Origin: Tetraselmis striata
Lineage: Eukaryota > Chlorophyta > Chlorodendrophyceae > Chlorodendrales > Chlorodendraceae
DNA: 64,000 nucleotides
Assembly: GCA_006384855.1 (NCBI GenBank)
Contig: VCJN01002408.1
Location: 62,001-126,000 of the forward strand
Reading direction: 5' to 3'
Numbering within the stretch: the first letter of the stretch is position 1; the number at the start of each line of letters is the position of its first letter. Of this stretch, positions 1-11,499 are shown one piece after another. The position numbers were made by a program, and so were the translations under genes. The notes under the pieces were generated by a model, which did not search any database, had not been told where the DNA came from, and saw nothing but the letters and a program-made list of their open reading frames with translations.

Positions 1-700
1 CTCATGGACTTTCCGCATGGAATGCAAGGGGAAGCCTGAGTAATGCAGGATATATAGCTTGGAGGTCGGCCACCGAGCGCATCGCAGTCGCCGGCTGATA
101 CCCACCGGCCGAGCAACCGGCACAAGCAACGGGAGAGCGCTCGGAGGGGAGCAATTTTAGGGCAGAGGCTAACGGCCCCGCTAGATCCTCGAGCACCCCG
201 TCCCCACACTCGTCAACGACACGGGTATGAGCAGCGCGAAGCTAGACAGCCCACATCGGCGCCGACGACACATTGGCGTCGGCATCGGGCGCGAACGTTG
301 GAGTGGCCAAAGCATGGTGAATCGAGGACGCCCCAACAAGGTAGAGGCTATGAGGGCTGGATACGCCTGACGGCTCGGGAAGGAACGCGCCGGCGTCGCT
401 CATAGTGGCGTGTTGAGCACGGAGGAAAGTCACAGCTTGGCCAACCACAAGGGCCGCAGCGCCGACGTTAGTTGGAGGCATATGCGACAACCACGTTATC
501 GCCGATGCCGAGGCCGCCGAGCTGGACCGGGAGGGACAACTACGTGAGCATGGAGTGCGTATCCAAGAAATCGGGGCTAACACCCCAAATGCCGGCGAGC
601 GTTGAAAATGTGGCGGCGTCTGCATCCTCGAGGAAGGATGTAATAGTGTCGCCATAATACCCCTCAGAGCGACCCAAGCCCCGAGCGAGGCGTGGAGCGG
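1..700 (-). pseudogene. Possible LINE reverse-transcriptase C-terminal relic
   Basis: On the minus strand, roughly 670 down to 470 reads LPVQLGGLGIGDNVVVAYAS. This resembles the 'LPv-x-GGLGl' segment seen downstream of the palm in LINE-type reverse transcriptases. The reading is preceded by LEDADAATFSTLAGIWG and has an in-frame stop just before LPVQ. It then shifts to a second frame (NVGAAALVVGQAVTFLRAQ) near 480. The 161-residue ORF at 242-727 is therefore a composite and not an intact gene. What is seen: two frames and stops with a weak family resemblance. The LINE assignment is inference and the copy runs off the window edge. Confidence 0.3.
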
Positions 701-727
701 AGGTGGTGGTCGAAACGGCGGCCGCAA

Positions 728-1450
728 ATTTTCAACAAACGAGTAGCGGTGTGGGAGTGGAAGTGGTCGGCCAAGCCGATAATACCCGGATCGTGATTAA
801 AGATATATCGCTAATGTACTCGTTTCGTTACTTTTACCAGACAACGACTACCGTACGGGGGTTACAATAGTCGGCAATGTCACCGCAATTTTAGAAGAAT
901 TTGCGATCTTGATGATATATACCGCCGTAATGTGATACTTAACAGTAAAATTCAGTAAATCGCTAAGTACCGTCGCCGAGTTGATCACGGTGTGCTGATG
1001 ATGCCTAATGGTCGCAGTTACACGTTACGAGTACTTGACGTTTAGACTACATCCGATATTAGGCCCGATAAGAAAGCGGCCCCATTAGATGGCCCGATTC
1101 GACGGTACCCAGCACCGTCTTAAAAGCTTTTAAGCGGGAGGCTCAGGCAGAGATGAAGAAAAGGTTTGCAGCAGAGGTATAATTGTTACATTATACCGGG
1201 GCGTACAATCGTACATGGCTTTCTACAGTTATTGGCTCGGCCGCCGGTAGGCTGGGTTGCAAGCAGGCGCTAGGCTTGGAGATGCAGTATAGTCTTGAAG
1301 CCATCGGGAATTTCTGCGGGCATTGGCAGATAGAGGCCTGCGGGCGTAACGTGGTCGTTGGTAGAATTGTAAGGATATATGTATCAAACAAATCCCCACG
1401 TGGGTACCCAGTGCCTGGTGCGTTTTGCGCTGTATGCTTACATGAGCTAG
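728..1450. other. Intergenic, nothing recognised
   Basis: Lower-GC stretch without a convincing ORF, splice-framed exon or structured RNA that I can identify. Confidence 0.5.
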
Positions 1451-1599
1451 ACGCAACATTCAAGAAATGCACACAGAAATCCAGAAGGAAATCCAGAAGG
1501 AAATCCAGTTACGGGCCAACAGATAGAGGCGGGAACCGCCATGGTAGCCTCCGACCAGGCATCGCCACCAGCCAGCCGCCGCTCCACGCAGTAGGGACG

Positions 1600-2440
1600 C
1601 TCTCCCCAGCACACAATCCCGGGCCACTCCAGTAGCGGCACTAGGCCGAATGTAATGTGAAGGCGCCGACAGGAAAGGAGCTTCGAAGTTGAGGTCTCGC
1701 AGCAAGGAGCGGAAGTGGGGGGGGTCCAACCCAGAACGGGGCGCCACGGGCGTGCAACAGACGCAGGCCACCCAACGCCAGATGCGCCGCCTCGGTCGCG
1801 TCCTTTTCCGCCAAACGTAGAACGCCTTCCCCAGCACAACATCCCGGGCCACTCCAATAGCGGCGCTGAGCCGAATGTGATGTGGAGGCGCCAACAGGAC
1901 AGGAAGGGAGAGGGTGCTCAACGAGTAGGGAATGCAGAGCCGACCGGGCCAGCAACGACGTAAGACGCCGGTGTCCATCGCGCTTTGTTCCGCCCAGCGC
2001 CAGATCCGCCGCCAGCTCGGTCGCGTCCCCTTCCGCCGAACGTAGAACTCCCTTCCTAGCACAACATCCGGGCCACTCCAATAGCGGCACTAGGCCGAAT
2101 GTAATGTGTAGGCGCCGACAGGACAGGAAGGGAGAGGGTGCTCAAAGAACAGCGAACATGGACTTGACCGGACCAGCAACGACGTAAGACGCCGGTGTCC
2201 AGCGCACGTTGTTCCGCCCAGCGCCAGATCCGCCGCCAGCTCGGTCGCGTCCCCTTCCGCCGAACGTAGAACTCCCTTCCCAGCACAACATCCCGGGCCA
2301 CTCCAATAGCGGCACTAGGCCGAATGTAATGTGGAGGCGCCGACAGGACAGGAAGGGAGAGGGTGCTCAAAGAACAGCGAACATGGACTTGACCGGACCA
2401 GCAACGACGTAAGACGCCGGTGTCCAGCTCACACTGCTCC
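1600..2440. repeat. ~225-bp tandem repeat, about 4 copies
   Basis: The block beginning taagacgccggtgtcca recurs at 1961, 2185 and 2410 (spacing 224 and 225). The linked block 'cgggccactccaatagcggc' recurs near 1619 (diverged), 1849, 2069 and 2296. Copies two to four are nearly identical and the first is clearly diverged. Short ORFs on both strands here are by-products of the repetition. Confidence 0.85.
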
Positions 2441-2929
2441 TCCGCGGCAGTGGCAGCACGGGCGGGGCCAAGGCTACCAAGGCGCCACCCGTGCACGATC
2501 CCCGCCCCCATCCCCAGCCGGGGGTGGAGGCGGAGGAAGGGCCCGCGATTCCGAGGGCCGAGGACGGTCGTCGGGCCCGCCCAGGCGGCGGTGGGTGGGT
2601 GGGAATTCGCTGTATCCTTTCGGATGGTGCTTCTACGCGCGCATTAGGTCCGTGGTTCGATCCCGCGTAATGATATATATTTGATAGGATATGATATCCC
2701 GCATGTTGGACGACCCCGCCAATGCGGATCGCCACCTACCGAATCCAAGTAAGCCGAAACGTTGCTGGAGGAGGTCCTCCATCCTACTAGGGGGGGGGGG
2801 GGGGGGGGGGGTAAGGATATATGTACCACACAAATCCCCATATTAGTACCCAGTGCCTGGTGCGTTTTGCGCGGTATCCATACAATAACGTGTAACATGT
2901 ATGTGGCGTACCGGTAATGCGCAGAGGTG

Positions 2930-3740
2930 TGTCCAGGAAATTCCCGGGAAAACGGGAAAACGGGAAATTCCCGAGGAATTCCCGAGGAATTCCCGATCGC
3001 CAAAAAAGAATAGGGAATTCCCGGCATTCCCGGGAATCCCTAGGGAATTCCTAGGTGCCGGCACTCGGTACCGGCTAAGGGGCCAAGGATGTCAATGTGA
3101 TGAAGATTTGCATTTCGTTTCCCATGCACGTAGGAATGTCCTTTTAAAACATATTCATCCCGTGAGCACTAATGTGGCTAGCGCAGTAATGCAAAGCGCA
3201 TGCAGGTGGAGCAGTCGAGCAGAGTCGGTTGTAATGCCGGCCGGGGCCGGGCCAGGGCGGGGCGGCGCGGGGCGGATGCGCAAGCGGCCGGCTGGCCCGC
3301 CTGGCCGGAAGGGATGACGGCGGGGTAACGGTATCTGTCCCGGACTTCGGCAGTCGTCAAGCCTCAGGCCCTCAGTGCCCCTTGCCCGGGCTGAACAGCC
3401 CTGCCGACAGCTTGTAGGATGACAATCGTCCGCCCGCAGGCTGCATGCATGCATGTGCAGTAGGGGGTCGAGAGACGGCTGGCATGGTGACAGTTTGATA
3501 AGGCAGTCACTGCATCGATCCGTCACTTGACGGCCGTTGGCGGGCACGCGCTCGACAGCCTGGACTCGTGTTCGCTAGGTTTGTGACAGTCGCGCCCGGA
3601 TAGAGTGCCACGTAGCGCAGCCGGTACATTAATTATTAATTACAGCCGGGAATTCCCGATTCCAGGGAATTCCCGGGAAAATGAGAATTCCCGGAAATTC
3701 CTGGGAATTCCCGACACCCCAAATAGGTATTCCCGGGAAA
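2930..3740. repeat. Two clusters of GGGAATTCCC-type palindromes
   Basis: Clusters at about 2938-3056 and 3646-3735 consist of overlapping copies of gggaattccc/ccgggaattcccggg-like palindromes separated by short spacers. The roughly 590-bp segment between them is GC-rich and contains no recognised gene. Confidence 0.8.
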
Positions 3741-3769
3741 GAACCACCTCTGAGCACTACGGGTATGAG

Positions 3770-3773
3770 TATA

Positions 3774-3805
<32 letters not shown>
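3770..3805. repeat. (ATAC)n microsatellite
   Basis: About eight consecutive tetranucleotide units, flanked by further TA-rich imperfect copies. Confidence 0.9.
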
Positions 3806-5850
3806 CATGGATATGCATATGTGTTTCCGAGAATGAATCGGTATACGAGTATGATGAGTATGGGTATACCGGTACGATTATAGTGGTAACCCTAGCATTC
3901 CATCCCGGCCTCCAAAAAGTAGACCTACGAGATATGCAGAGGGGAGCGGGCGGGGTATTTTGCGGACATGGCACGATAATCGAGTTTTGTAAACATCAGT
4001 CGGATTTAATGGGGTTTACGGGCATAATCGTGCAGCATATCAGCAGTCACACGTTTTAGATTAGCATATGGCTCCCGTGAATCGTGGAATACGGGGTGGA
4101 ATTCCATAGCATGAGGCAGGCGGAGTTGGCATGCCTGTGATGAAATTTCGTGACGATGGGGCATATGCCGATGTAACGAAATTCTCGAACGTCGTGCGTC
4201 GGTGGTGATTGCGAAGTAGCATTATGGGTTATTTGCGTTGGCATCCAGACTTTATTGCCGTCATGGAATTCATCGGGGCGAGTGGTACGGTTGGAGTATG
4301 CTACGTGGTAGGCATTGGCGACTTTTCACTTTATCCCGTGACTAAGGCGCGGGCATCTTGTATATTTTTGTACTATGTCAAAACGATCCGCGGCGTCGAC
4401 ATGTTGGTATAGCAAGTTAGTGGGTGTGAGCGGGTTCCTGCCGCAGCGGGGGTCAAACGGAGTGCATTCAATTATTGCGGAGAGGTTGGCATTGCTATAA
4501 CTAAAAATCGGTATAACTATAATAACTAAATTAATGACTGCAGAGTGTCATGCGCAACCTCCCCGGAACCGACAACGTGCTTCACATCGGCGGGTGGAAC
4601 AACGAGCGAACAATATACTCGCCGATGAAACACCAACGCTGACAATCCCGGTACTACAAAGAGGGCTCCGGAGGTGCCGCCTTAGAAGTGACAGCACTTC
4701 CTCGCGGGATGAAGGCACCGTACTAAATAACCTGACGGGCAGCCGAGGGCGCGACATGGCTGTTTTGTGAGTTCGAGCTTGTTTGGTTGACGGAACGAAT
4801 AGTATTTATCTGCAGTGTATTTATAATAGTCACATGAGCTAGCTGCAAAAGGCGATCAGGAAACAACCCGAAAAGGCAATAGGAAACGTGCACTACAGTA
4901 ATGGCGCGGTGGAAGCAGCACCCGGAGGTGGTGCGGAATGAGCACGGGCAAACGCATCAGACTTGGCCGTCTGCACTCCGGCAGCAGAGAGAAATGTAGC
5001 GACTAGTATATTTATAGTATGAACTAATAGTATTTATTTCCGGTACTACCCTTTTGTGGCTGAGGACCGCGGCCGTCTCGGGAAGTCCGCTTTGACGGTG
5101 GTCTACATCTTCGCGGTGCTGTTGGCTGTGCGCAACTTCCCTGGCGGTCCTTCCTCCCCGACCTCTTGCTTTCTTCGTGGTTAATCCGTTCAGGCACTTC
5201 GAAACTTTGTCGCCAGCCAACCTGCTGAGTTCCGCCGTCACATGTCGCGCACACGCACGGCGGGGGCTGTTGCAGCGGGTCTCGGCTTGCGTGCATGGTA
5301 CCCTGGGCGGCATTCTCTTTGCCGGTGTGCATATGGCCAAGTCTGATGCGTGTATGAGCTCGTGCCCACTCTGCGCCTTCTCATGTTACTGCTTCCACCC
5401 CGCAGTCGCTGTAGATGACCTTTCTGATTGCCTTTTATTTTGGTGATTTCCGATATCGCCTTCTGCTGCTAGCTCATGTAATTATATAGTTACATGACCG
5501 GCCAAGCTGCAATAGGCAAAGAACAGTTAGACTATGAAGTGCTGCTAAGACGACACGATAATTTATTCCACGGAGAGTACGTCTAGCTAGTAGCGACTAT
5601 TATTGTTTATTTCTTGTCGTAAACCCGCGCGAAACTTAAATATGCTTGACATTCTAAAAATGATTGCCGCATCGTGCGCGCGGCCCTGCTGCTGCTCTAA
5701 TCCTTTAAAATAGCTGGCATCATTTAAAATGCTGGAATCAATTTTAAATATGATGATGCTGTCGGAGTTAATATGGCGCGCCTTCTACCCCGGAACGCTG
5801 CGACATCGAGAGACATAAGGATACCAGTTCCCCCGCCGCAACGTGGACAA
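3806..5850. other. Intergenic, nothing recognised
   Basis: Only short unsupported ORFs on both strands. No codon-biased exon with flanking splice signals was found. It ends in a 22-nt C-run at 5851-5872 followed by a (CA)n tract, upstream of the small ORF at 5923. Confidence 0.45.
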
Positions 5851-5922
5851 CCCCCCCCCCCCCCCCCCCCCCGCCTCCAACACACACACACACAGTCGCG
5901 CGCACCCGCTATCATTGTTGCC

Positions 5923-6159
5923 ATGGTTTGCCCAGCATGCCTGATTTCCATTATCTCAGCTCATGTCCCGGCTATCGCTACCGCGCTGGGGCTAGGCGCC
6001 GCCGCCAAGGCCAGCCTGGGCGAGAAGCCGCGCGCGGCACCGCGACCGCCGACCGCGCCGCGCAAGCACTACGAGCGCGCACCTGTCGCTGAGGGGGGCA
6101 TGACGGCCGGCGGCAAGAAAGCGCCGCCATTGTCGAAAAAGGCTACAAACAGTTTGTAG
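5923..6159 (+). CDS. Small hypothetical protein with N-terminal CPxC and hydrophobic segment
   Basis: 78-residue single-exon ORF. The start is the ATG in a good context (gttgccATGG). It opens MVCPACLISI followed by a hydrophobic stretch to about residue 25, then a basic, Pro/Ala/Lys-rich tail (GEKPRAAPRPPTAPRKHYER and so on) ending in TAG. Third codon positions are strongly G/C, as in confirmed exons nearby, which argues that it is coding. The opening MVC-x-x-C plus hydrophobic run followed by a soluble tail is reminiscent of the small UPF0729 (C18orf32-like) family, but the match is too short to assign. An in-frame upstream ATG at 5773 would add a low-complexity leader across a C-run, which I consider unlikely. 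It converges on the glycosyltransferase gene ending at 6998. Confidence 0.4.
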   Translation: MVCPACLISIISAHVPAIATALGLGAAAKASLGEKPRAAPRPPTAPRKHYERAPVAEGGMTAGGKKAPPLSKKATNSL

Positions 6160-6997
6160 GGGCGGCGGCGAAGATGGGCCTACCATACCTTCATCCTGTC
6201 TCGCACTGCTTCAGCTCAAGCGGCACAGGAACCCCACCTCGTCCCGTCCTCTCCCGGACGCTGCCCAGCAGCGCTCCCGCTCCTGAAACTTGGGCACTGC
6301 GTGCCTATGCTGTGAAGAGTAGTGCAATGTGCAAAGTATGACTTAATACTACACAGGGTGGGGATCATCTGCTGGACAAGATTGTCGCCAGCAACTGCGA
6401 GTTATAGTATTTTGTTGCTGCCTGCACCGTGCTGGCGACGCGCCCATTGTAAATATGTACCAATTAGTTCCGAGCTAGGCGGCAGGCAAAGAACTTCTGA
6501 ATGCATGCCCATTCCGGAATCTTCGGTTGATTGCTTAATTAAGTCGACAGGCAGCAGTGACATGAGGGTCGAGGCCTTTTATGAATTTACCAAACCACCT
6601 TGCGCAGCGTCACCTAAGTATGCCACAAACAGTCCCTGGCCTGCGTACGTAAAGCAACAGGGTTGACTCTGACTGCAGGTGCCTACTCATCGTTTTAGAA
6701 TCCATACGTATCATAGGCCTCAATTGGGCTCGCACCCAGCCAGTGAGATGGTTCCATGTAGATATGCTTTATTGTTTTTTGTCTAAACCTCTTGCATGGA
6801 AATTAGGTTCTTATTCACAATGTTCCTATCCGCAGCCATAGTGGTGCCATTTAAAGGACGCACACAGATCAGAAACTGCGCAAGTCGGGTGTTGGCAGCA
6901 GTGTAGCTTACACGGCTTGCAAAAGGGCCCAATTGAGCCTCACTAGCCTCACAGTCGCGTGTTGAAATCGGGGCCGAGGGGACAGTGGACCGCCTGG
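6160..6997. other. Intergenic between convergent genes
   Basis: Holds the presumed 3'UTRs of the small plus-strand ORF and of the minus-strand glycosyltransferase. No other gene recognised. Confidence 0.5.
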
Positions 6998-9900
6998 TTA
7001 AGCAGCCAGGGCATTGTTGCCATCGGTGCCCTCTTCATCAGGCAGTAACTCCTCTGTGTCGCAGTACTCCATTTCGTGCGGCAGCATCTCCTCCTCACCC
7101 AGGTAGTCATCAAAGAGATCAAGGTCGTAGTCCTCCTCGTAGAAGCTCAGCTCGATGGGCATGAGGTTTGGGTCAATAACATCCATGGCAAACTGGAAAT
7201 ACAGGGCAAATCGGAAGCAGGTGAGCTCGAACTGCAAGCCCAAACATAACTATCACCAAAAATATGTTCCAATGTCATGTTTTTTTGGATAGATGCTTTG
7301 ATAATTTAGGCCCATGTATGTGTCCATACGACCCGCTCTCACCTCTTCCGTCATCCACTGCGTCGCGCTGTCAGAGAGCGCGGGCTCGCGGAGCATGCGC
7401 CTTGGGGTGGCGAGGCCGGCGCCTTCTTCGTCACTGCTGCTGTAGTCCTCGTCGGCGAGCCCCATCTGGGAGGACGAAGCATCCTAGGCAGCACACAACT
7501 GCCTGTCAGCTCAACAAGAAACCTCCCCCCTTGGCCTGTCGCACAAAGCTTGGTTATGCACGCGGAACGAATCGCACCTGCTCCTCGCTGTCCAGCCGGT
7601 CAACCATATTGTCCTCTGCTGTAGGGTCCCGGGCCTGCGGCTCGTCCTCATCCTCATCTTCATCGCCCCCGCTGAACTGCACCTTCTCTACGACGCGCTT
7701 GCGTTCCGCAGCGCGCTTGCGATCCCGCTGCCTGGCCTGCGCCTTCTCAGTGTCGACAGTGTGGATCACAGGCAGCGGGTACTTGCTGTCCGGGGGGAGG
7801 TACTGCGTCACCGGGCGGTGCATCAGGGTCGCCCGACTGGGAGGCTTGCGCAGCGCTTTGATCGGCTTCTGTTTGTCGTGGTCCTGCGGAATGTGGAGCG
7901 CCTGCGCTGTGAGTCCCGAGCCCTACAACACCACATCCCATTGCGCATACAAAATCGCAGAGTGAGAGTGGTGATGCGTACCGGCCCAAACCAGGGATCG
8001 TAGACCTTCTTCCCATCCTGACACACACCCATCCGCTGACACAGGCCCTGCACAAGGTAGAAGGACACAGCCATGTCACAAATAACTCAGAAAAGGAATG
8101 CTTGGCAAATGATGCATCAAGTCCTGCCGCAATGGTGCAAGGATTGCTGCCCCGCCCTCTCAGAGTGGTGACTGGGTGCTCGTACCTGGTACACGCTTTC
8201 GTCCGTCATCTCCGCGCGTGCCCAGGTGGCCATGTCCCAGCTCCAGTCGCGGCCGATCATGCCAACAAAGGACCGCATGTCCTGATTGAACTGGCGTGTG
8301 TCGGAGAGGGCAGCAATGATAGAGGTCTCTACCGCAAATGGCTGCTTCATGAGGTCCGTGGCGCACTGCAAAGGCGGCCCAAGGAGGAGGAAGGTGGGTT
8401 GGAGCGCGTTGGTCCTACTAAGAACAGACACGCGCTGACTTTGCATCCACCCGATTGGCACCGGCTGTGGGCCAGACATGCAGCTGCACGTACCTGCGCC
8501 TCGGAGGCCACAAACACAGGCAGCCCCGCCTGCACGGCCTCGTAGACGGCACGGGGGTTCTTGTCAACCGACATCATGACGAGCCCCTTCGCGATGCAGA
8601 CGCGTGAGAAGAGCTTGTCTTTGTCGATTTCGCCGTATATTTTTATGTCGATGCCCTTTTCCTTTGCCATCTCGCGGACTGTCCTAGCGTAGTCCACCTG
8701 TTCCTTCCCAATTTTGCCGAGAAACTCGATAGTATAGCCCTTTAGAATCTGCAACGAGGGGGGGGGGGGGGGGGGGGGGGTCAGGAATGGCCAACCACAG
8801 CGGAAACACTGATGTCCAGGTGCATAGGTGCTGCCGCACCTCAGGGTCAGCGGCCTTCAGGAATCGGAGCTGCCCCTTGCTCTCCACCATGCGGGCGATA
8901 TACAAGATGACGTTGCGCTTGGGCACCTCATAGCACTCGCTGAGCTTTCTGGCGATGCACTCTCCCATGGGCTTCACAAACGACCCGTCGTCTGCGCACA
9001 CCATACCGATGAAAGTGCACAGCCTAAGACTTGCACAGCAGAAAAGCGATACGATGGAGGTAATGTAAGAGGCAAAGCGCAGGGGGGGGGGGGGGGGGGA
9101 GTCGAGATGGCGCACCAACGATGACATCATAGTTGAACACTTCGTTGGATGCAAGGCGTTGGACGTTTCGGATGGGAAAGTGTACCTGCCAGGAAAAAAC
9201 AGTGATCTCCTCAGTGCAAGGAAACTGTTGCGCAGCGGAAAAAAAACTTGAGGCAGGTGATTAGAGCCCTGCCGCAGCAGGACAGGCGGCTGAAGACATA
9301 AACAAGGCGCCAGCCGCGAAAAAGGCTGGGAAGAAAATGGTATTCGTAGATAGGTTGGCTGCTCTTTTTTCCCACAAATGACACAGCACGACCCCCCTAA
9401 CGCACGAGCTCTTGATGCCAATTCACCCGGCAAGATTTGGGCGGCATACGATGCGGTCGGCCTTGGCAGACCAGCCGGTCTGCATGATAAGACTGAGATC
9501 GGTGTACATGCGCGGGCACCATGACTCCCTCCGAGCGCACAACCGCTTGGGTTCCTCCTGCTTGCCTGACCCCACAATCACCATGAGGTCTACGCCCGCC
9601 TGGATCTTGGCAGCGCAGCCTCTCTGCAGCAGCCACAGACTGATCTCAGCGAAAATAAGATGACATTGACAGACTTGACTAGCTCCTTACAGCTGAGGTT
9701 CTGTAAGAACCCAGCCACAACGCAATGTTGCCACTATTCAGGAAGGTGTGTGATATATTCAAGCGAGTGGTCCTTGCAAGAAGTGTCTTGTCAGGGCCCG
9801 AGGCAAGCACCTGCGGCTCTCCTGGGGGCGTCCAGCATGTGTAGCAGGCCTTCTCGCGCTGGCGGTACACAATAACGGTGGCATTGGTGAACTTCCCCAT

Positions 9901-10689
9901 CCACTTGGGGAGGTTGGCGCGCCAGTCCATGGTGCGTCCGCACACGTTGCCGCCGCCCAGGGCGGCAAAGACGATGGTGCGCACGCTCTTGCCAAAGGGG
10001 GAAAGTTTTGCGTGGACCTCCTTCTTGTCGGAAGAGCATGCCTTGCTCTTGGGCGCCGGTGGGTGGGGCGGCGACAGGGGTGGGGGCGGAGGCGGGGGCG
10101 GGGGCGAAGGCGGTACGGGGGGAGAAGGGGGCGGCCCCGGCGGGGGAGGTGAAGGGGGCGGCGAGGGGGGTGGCGGAGGGGGTGGAGGTGGCGGAGGGGG
10201 TGATGGAGGTGGAGATGGGGGCAAAGGGGGTGGCGGGCTGGGTGGCAGGGGCGGGGGAGGGCTGGGTGGCGGCGGGCTGGGCGGCGGTGGCTTGGGAGAC
10301 AGACGAACAAGCTGGGCGTGTGTTGGCAGCTTGATCGATATTCCTGCCCAGACCCATCCCAGCTGTACTGTCAGGGTCACACCGAGAGCAACTCCGGCAA
10401 AGTCATATTATTTAGGCACAACCACTGTAGTATGGCGGGACGCAGCAAGCGACCCACCTCTGCCTGCGCCGGGAAGGTGGCGGGAGGCCTGCGAGCCGAT
10501 GCGCACGCTGGTGCCGCGGTGGCCGGCTGGATATTCCCTGCCGAAGTGCCATGATTGCTGGCCAGCTGGCCGACTGGCTCGCCGGCGCGGCTGCGGGTGT
10601 GGTAGAGCGGCACCTCCCGCCAGGAGCGACGCCAGCAGCACCGCCGCCAGTAGACCCGCATGCACCGCAGTAGCGCGAGGAAACTTCAT
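6998..10689 (-). CDS. GT-B glycosyltransferase (GT4-like), membrane-anchored, proline-rich stem
   Basis: Eleven exons: 10689-10458, 10367-9811, 9623-9450, 9185-9116, 8991-8840, 8748-8494, 8365-8186, 8047-7982, 7901-7578, 7483-7343, 7231-6998. All junctions are in phase and give 794 residues. An N-terminal hydrophobic helix (about residues 10-28) looks like a signal peptide or type II anchor. Next comes a roughly 75-residue Ser-Pro-n stem (about 95-170), as in hydroxyproline-rich glycoproteins. The catalytic part carries TGWSAKADRI, then ARMVESKGQLRFLKAADPE, then GYTIEFLGKIG. The GT4 donor-site motif VDKNPRAVYEAVQAGLPVF follows; in the usual E-x7-E pair the first acid is Asp (D457...E465). The last ~230 residues are charged, with Asp/Glu-rich runs. 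Inference: a Golgi/secretory sugar transferase, substrate unknown. Exon 3 and 5 boundaries were chosen by phase and have alternatives. Confidence 0.8.
8758..8780 (-). promoter_or_regulatory. C-run serving as polypyrimidine tract of a 3' splice site
   Basis: In the sense (minus) direction a 23-nt C-run is followed by ctcgttgcag and exon 6 of the glycosyltransferase. It thus occupies the normal position of the polypyrimidine tract. Confidence 0.65.
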
Positions 10690-11390
10690 GGTGACAGTGC
10701 TCTGACCTCTTGCATGCGCTTGGAGTCAGGCCTGCCCCGGGCCTAACAGCAAAAAAGAAGGGGAGAATGGGGTCAAGGTTTGCAGCAATTCTGAAGGTAT
10801 GATACGCCCCGCACTAGTGGCATCAGATGGGTCAGCGCCCAGCGGATTCCCGTAAGCGACGTCGACACCGTGTGTAGCAATCTAGCAACCAAGTAACGGC
10901 GCGAGACTCGGGCAGATAGGTTCCCGGGTCCTTCGCGGCGGGACAGCCTGGTCTTTGCACACTGACTAGCGGCTGATTTCTCCCCGCCACCGCCAGGCCG
11001 CCCATCTTCCGACCTGCACCGGGCACCCCTTCCAGTCGCTGGTTCATAGCGGCGCGGGCGGGCGACTGACCTGCGCGCCCCGGTCAAACCCGACTGGAAG
11101 CAACGGCCGCCACACCGCGCGCTAACCTCGCCGAGCAAGTCAGCACCACCAGTGGTGCAATATGAGCACTCGCTGGTTGATTCCCGCGTGAACAGTCGCG
11201 CCAGTCAGAGACAGGCCCTTGTGTGGACGGCAGCGTTTCACCGTTTTGCATTGTCAGACGGCGACAGCAGGCGGCCTGTGTTCAGTTGTGGGGCGTCATG
11301 ACGACGCGCTCAGCGTGTCGTCGCGGTGCCGGCGTCCGATACTACCTGTACCAGCAGTACCAGATACCCGTACCAGTACTGGGGAACTGC
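10690..11390. other. Upstream region of the glycosyltransferase
   Basis: Presumed promoter and 5'UTR of the minus-strand gene. No TATA-like element or other gene could be assigned with confidence. Confidence 0.4.
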
Positions 11391-11395
11391 CCTTT

Positions 11396-11435
11396 TTGTA
11401 ATTCACACCAGTACCAGTACTGGTGTGAATTACAA
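11396..11435. repeat. 40-bp near-perfect palindrome
   Basis: Arms of 19 bp (11396-11414 and 11417-11435) around a 2-nt centre. The core arm is gtaattcacaccagtac. It sits beside several gtaccagtact micro-repeats at 11348-11380. Confidence 0.9.
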
Positions 11436-11499
11436 GAAAAGGACAGTAGTGACAAATCCACTGCTAAAAGCAGTTAAAACAAAAGATCGAGTTTAAACA

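Noticed and set aside
2630..2672. T-arm-like sequence cgtggttcgatcccgcg suggesting a tRNA gene
   Set aside because: A 5-bp stem and 7-nt loop can be drawn, but no D-arm, anticodon arm or acceptor stem fits upstream.
8758..8780. Poly-G runs as assembly gap filler
   Set aside because: Lengths differ from run to run, they lie at consistent intronic positions and they follow gene orientation, which is not expected of padding. Their exact lengths may still be unreliable.
9878..10705. 275-residue Gly-rich plus-strand ORF
   Set aside because: It is the antisense shadow of the proline-rich exon of the glycosyltransferase.
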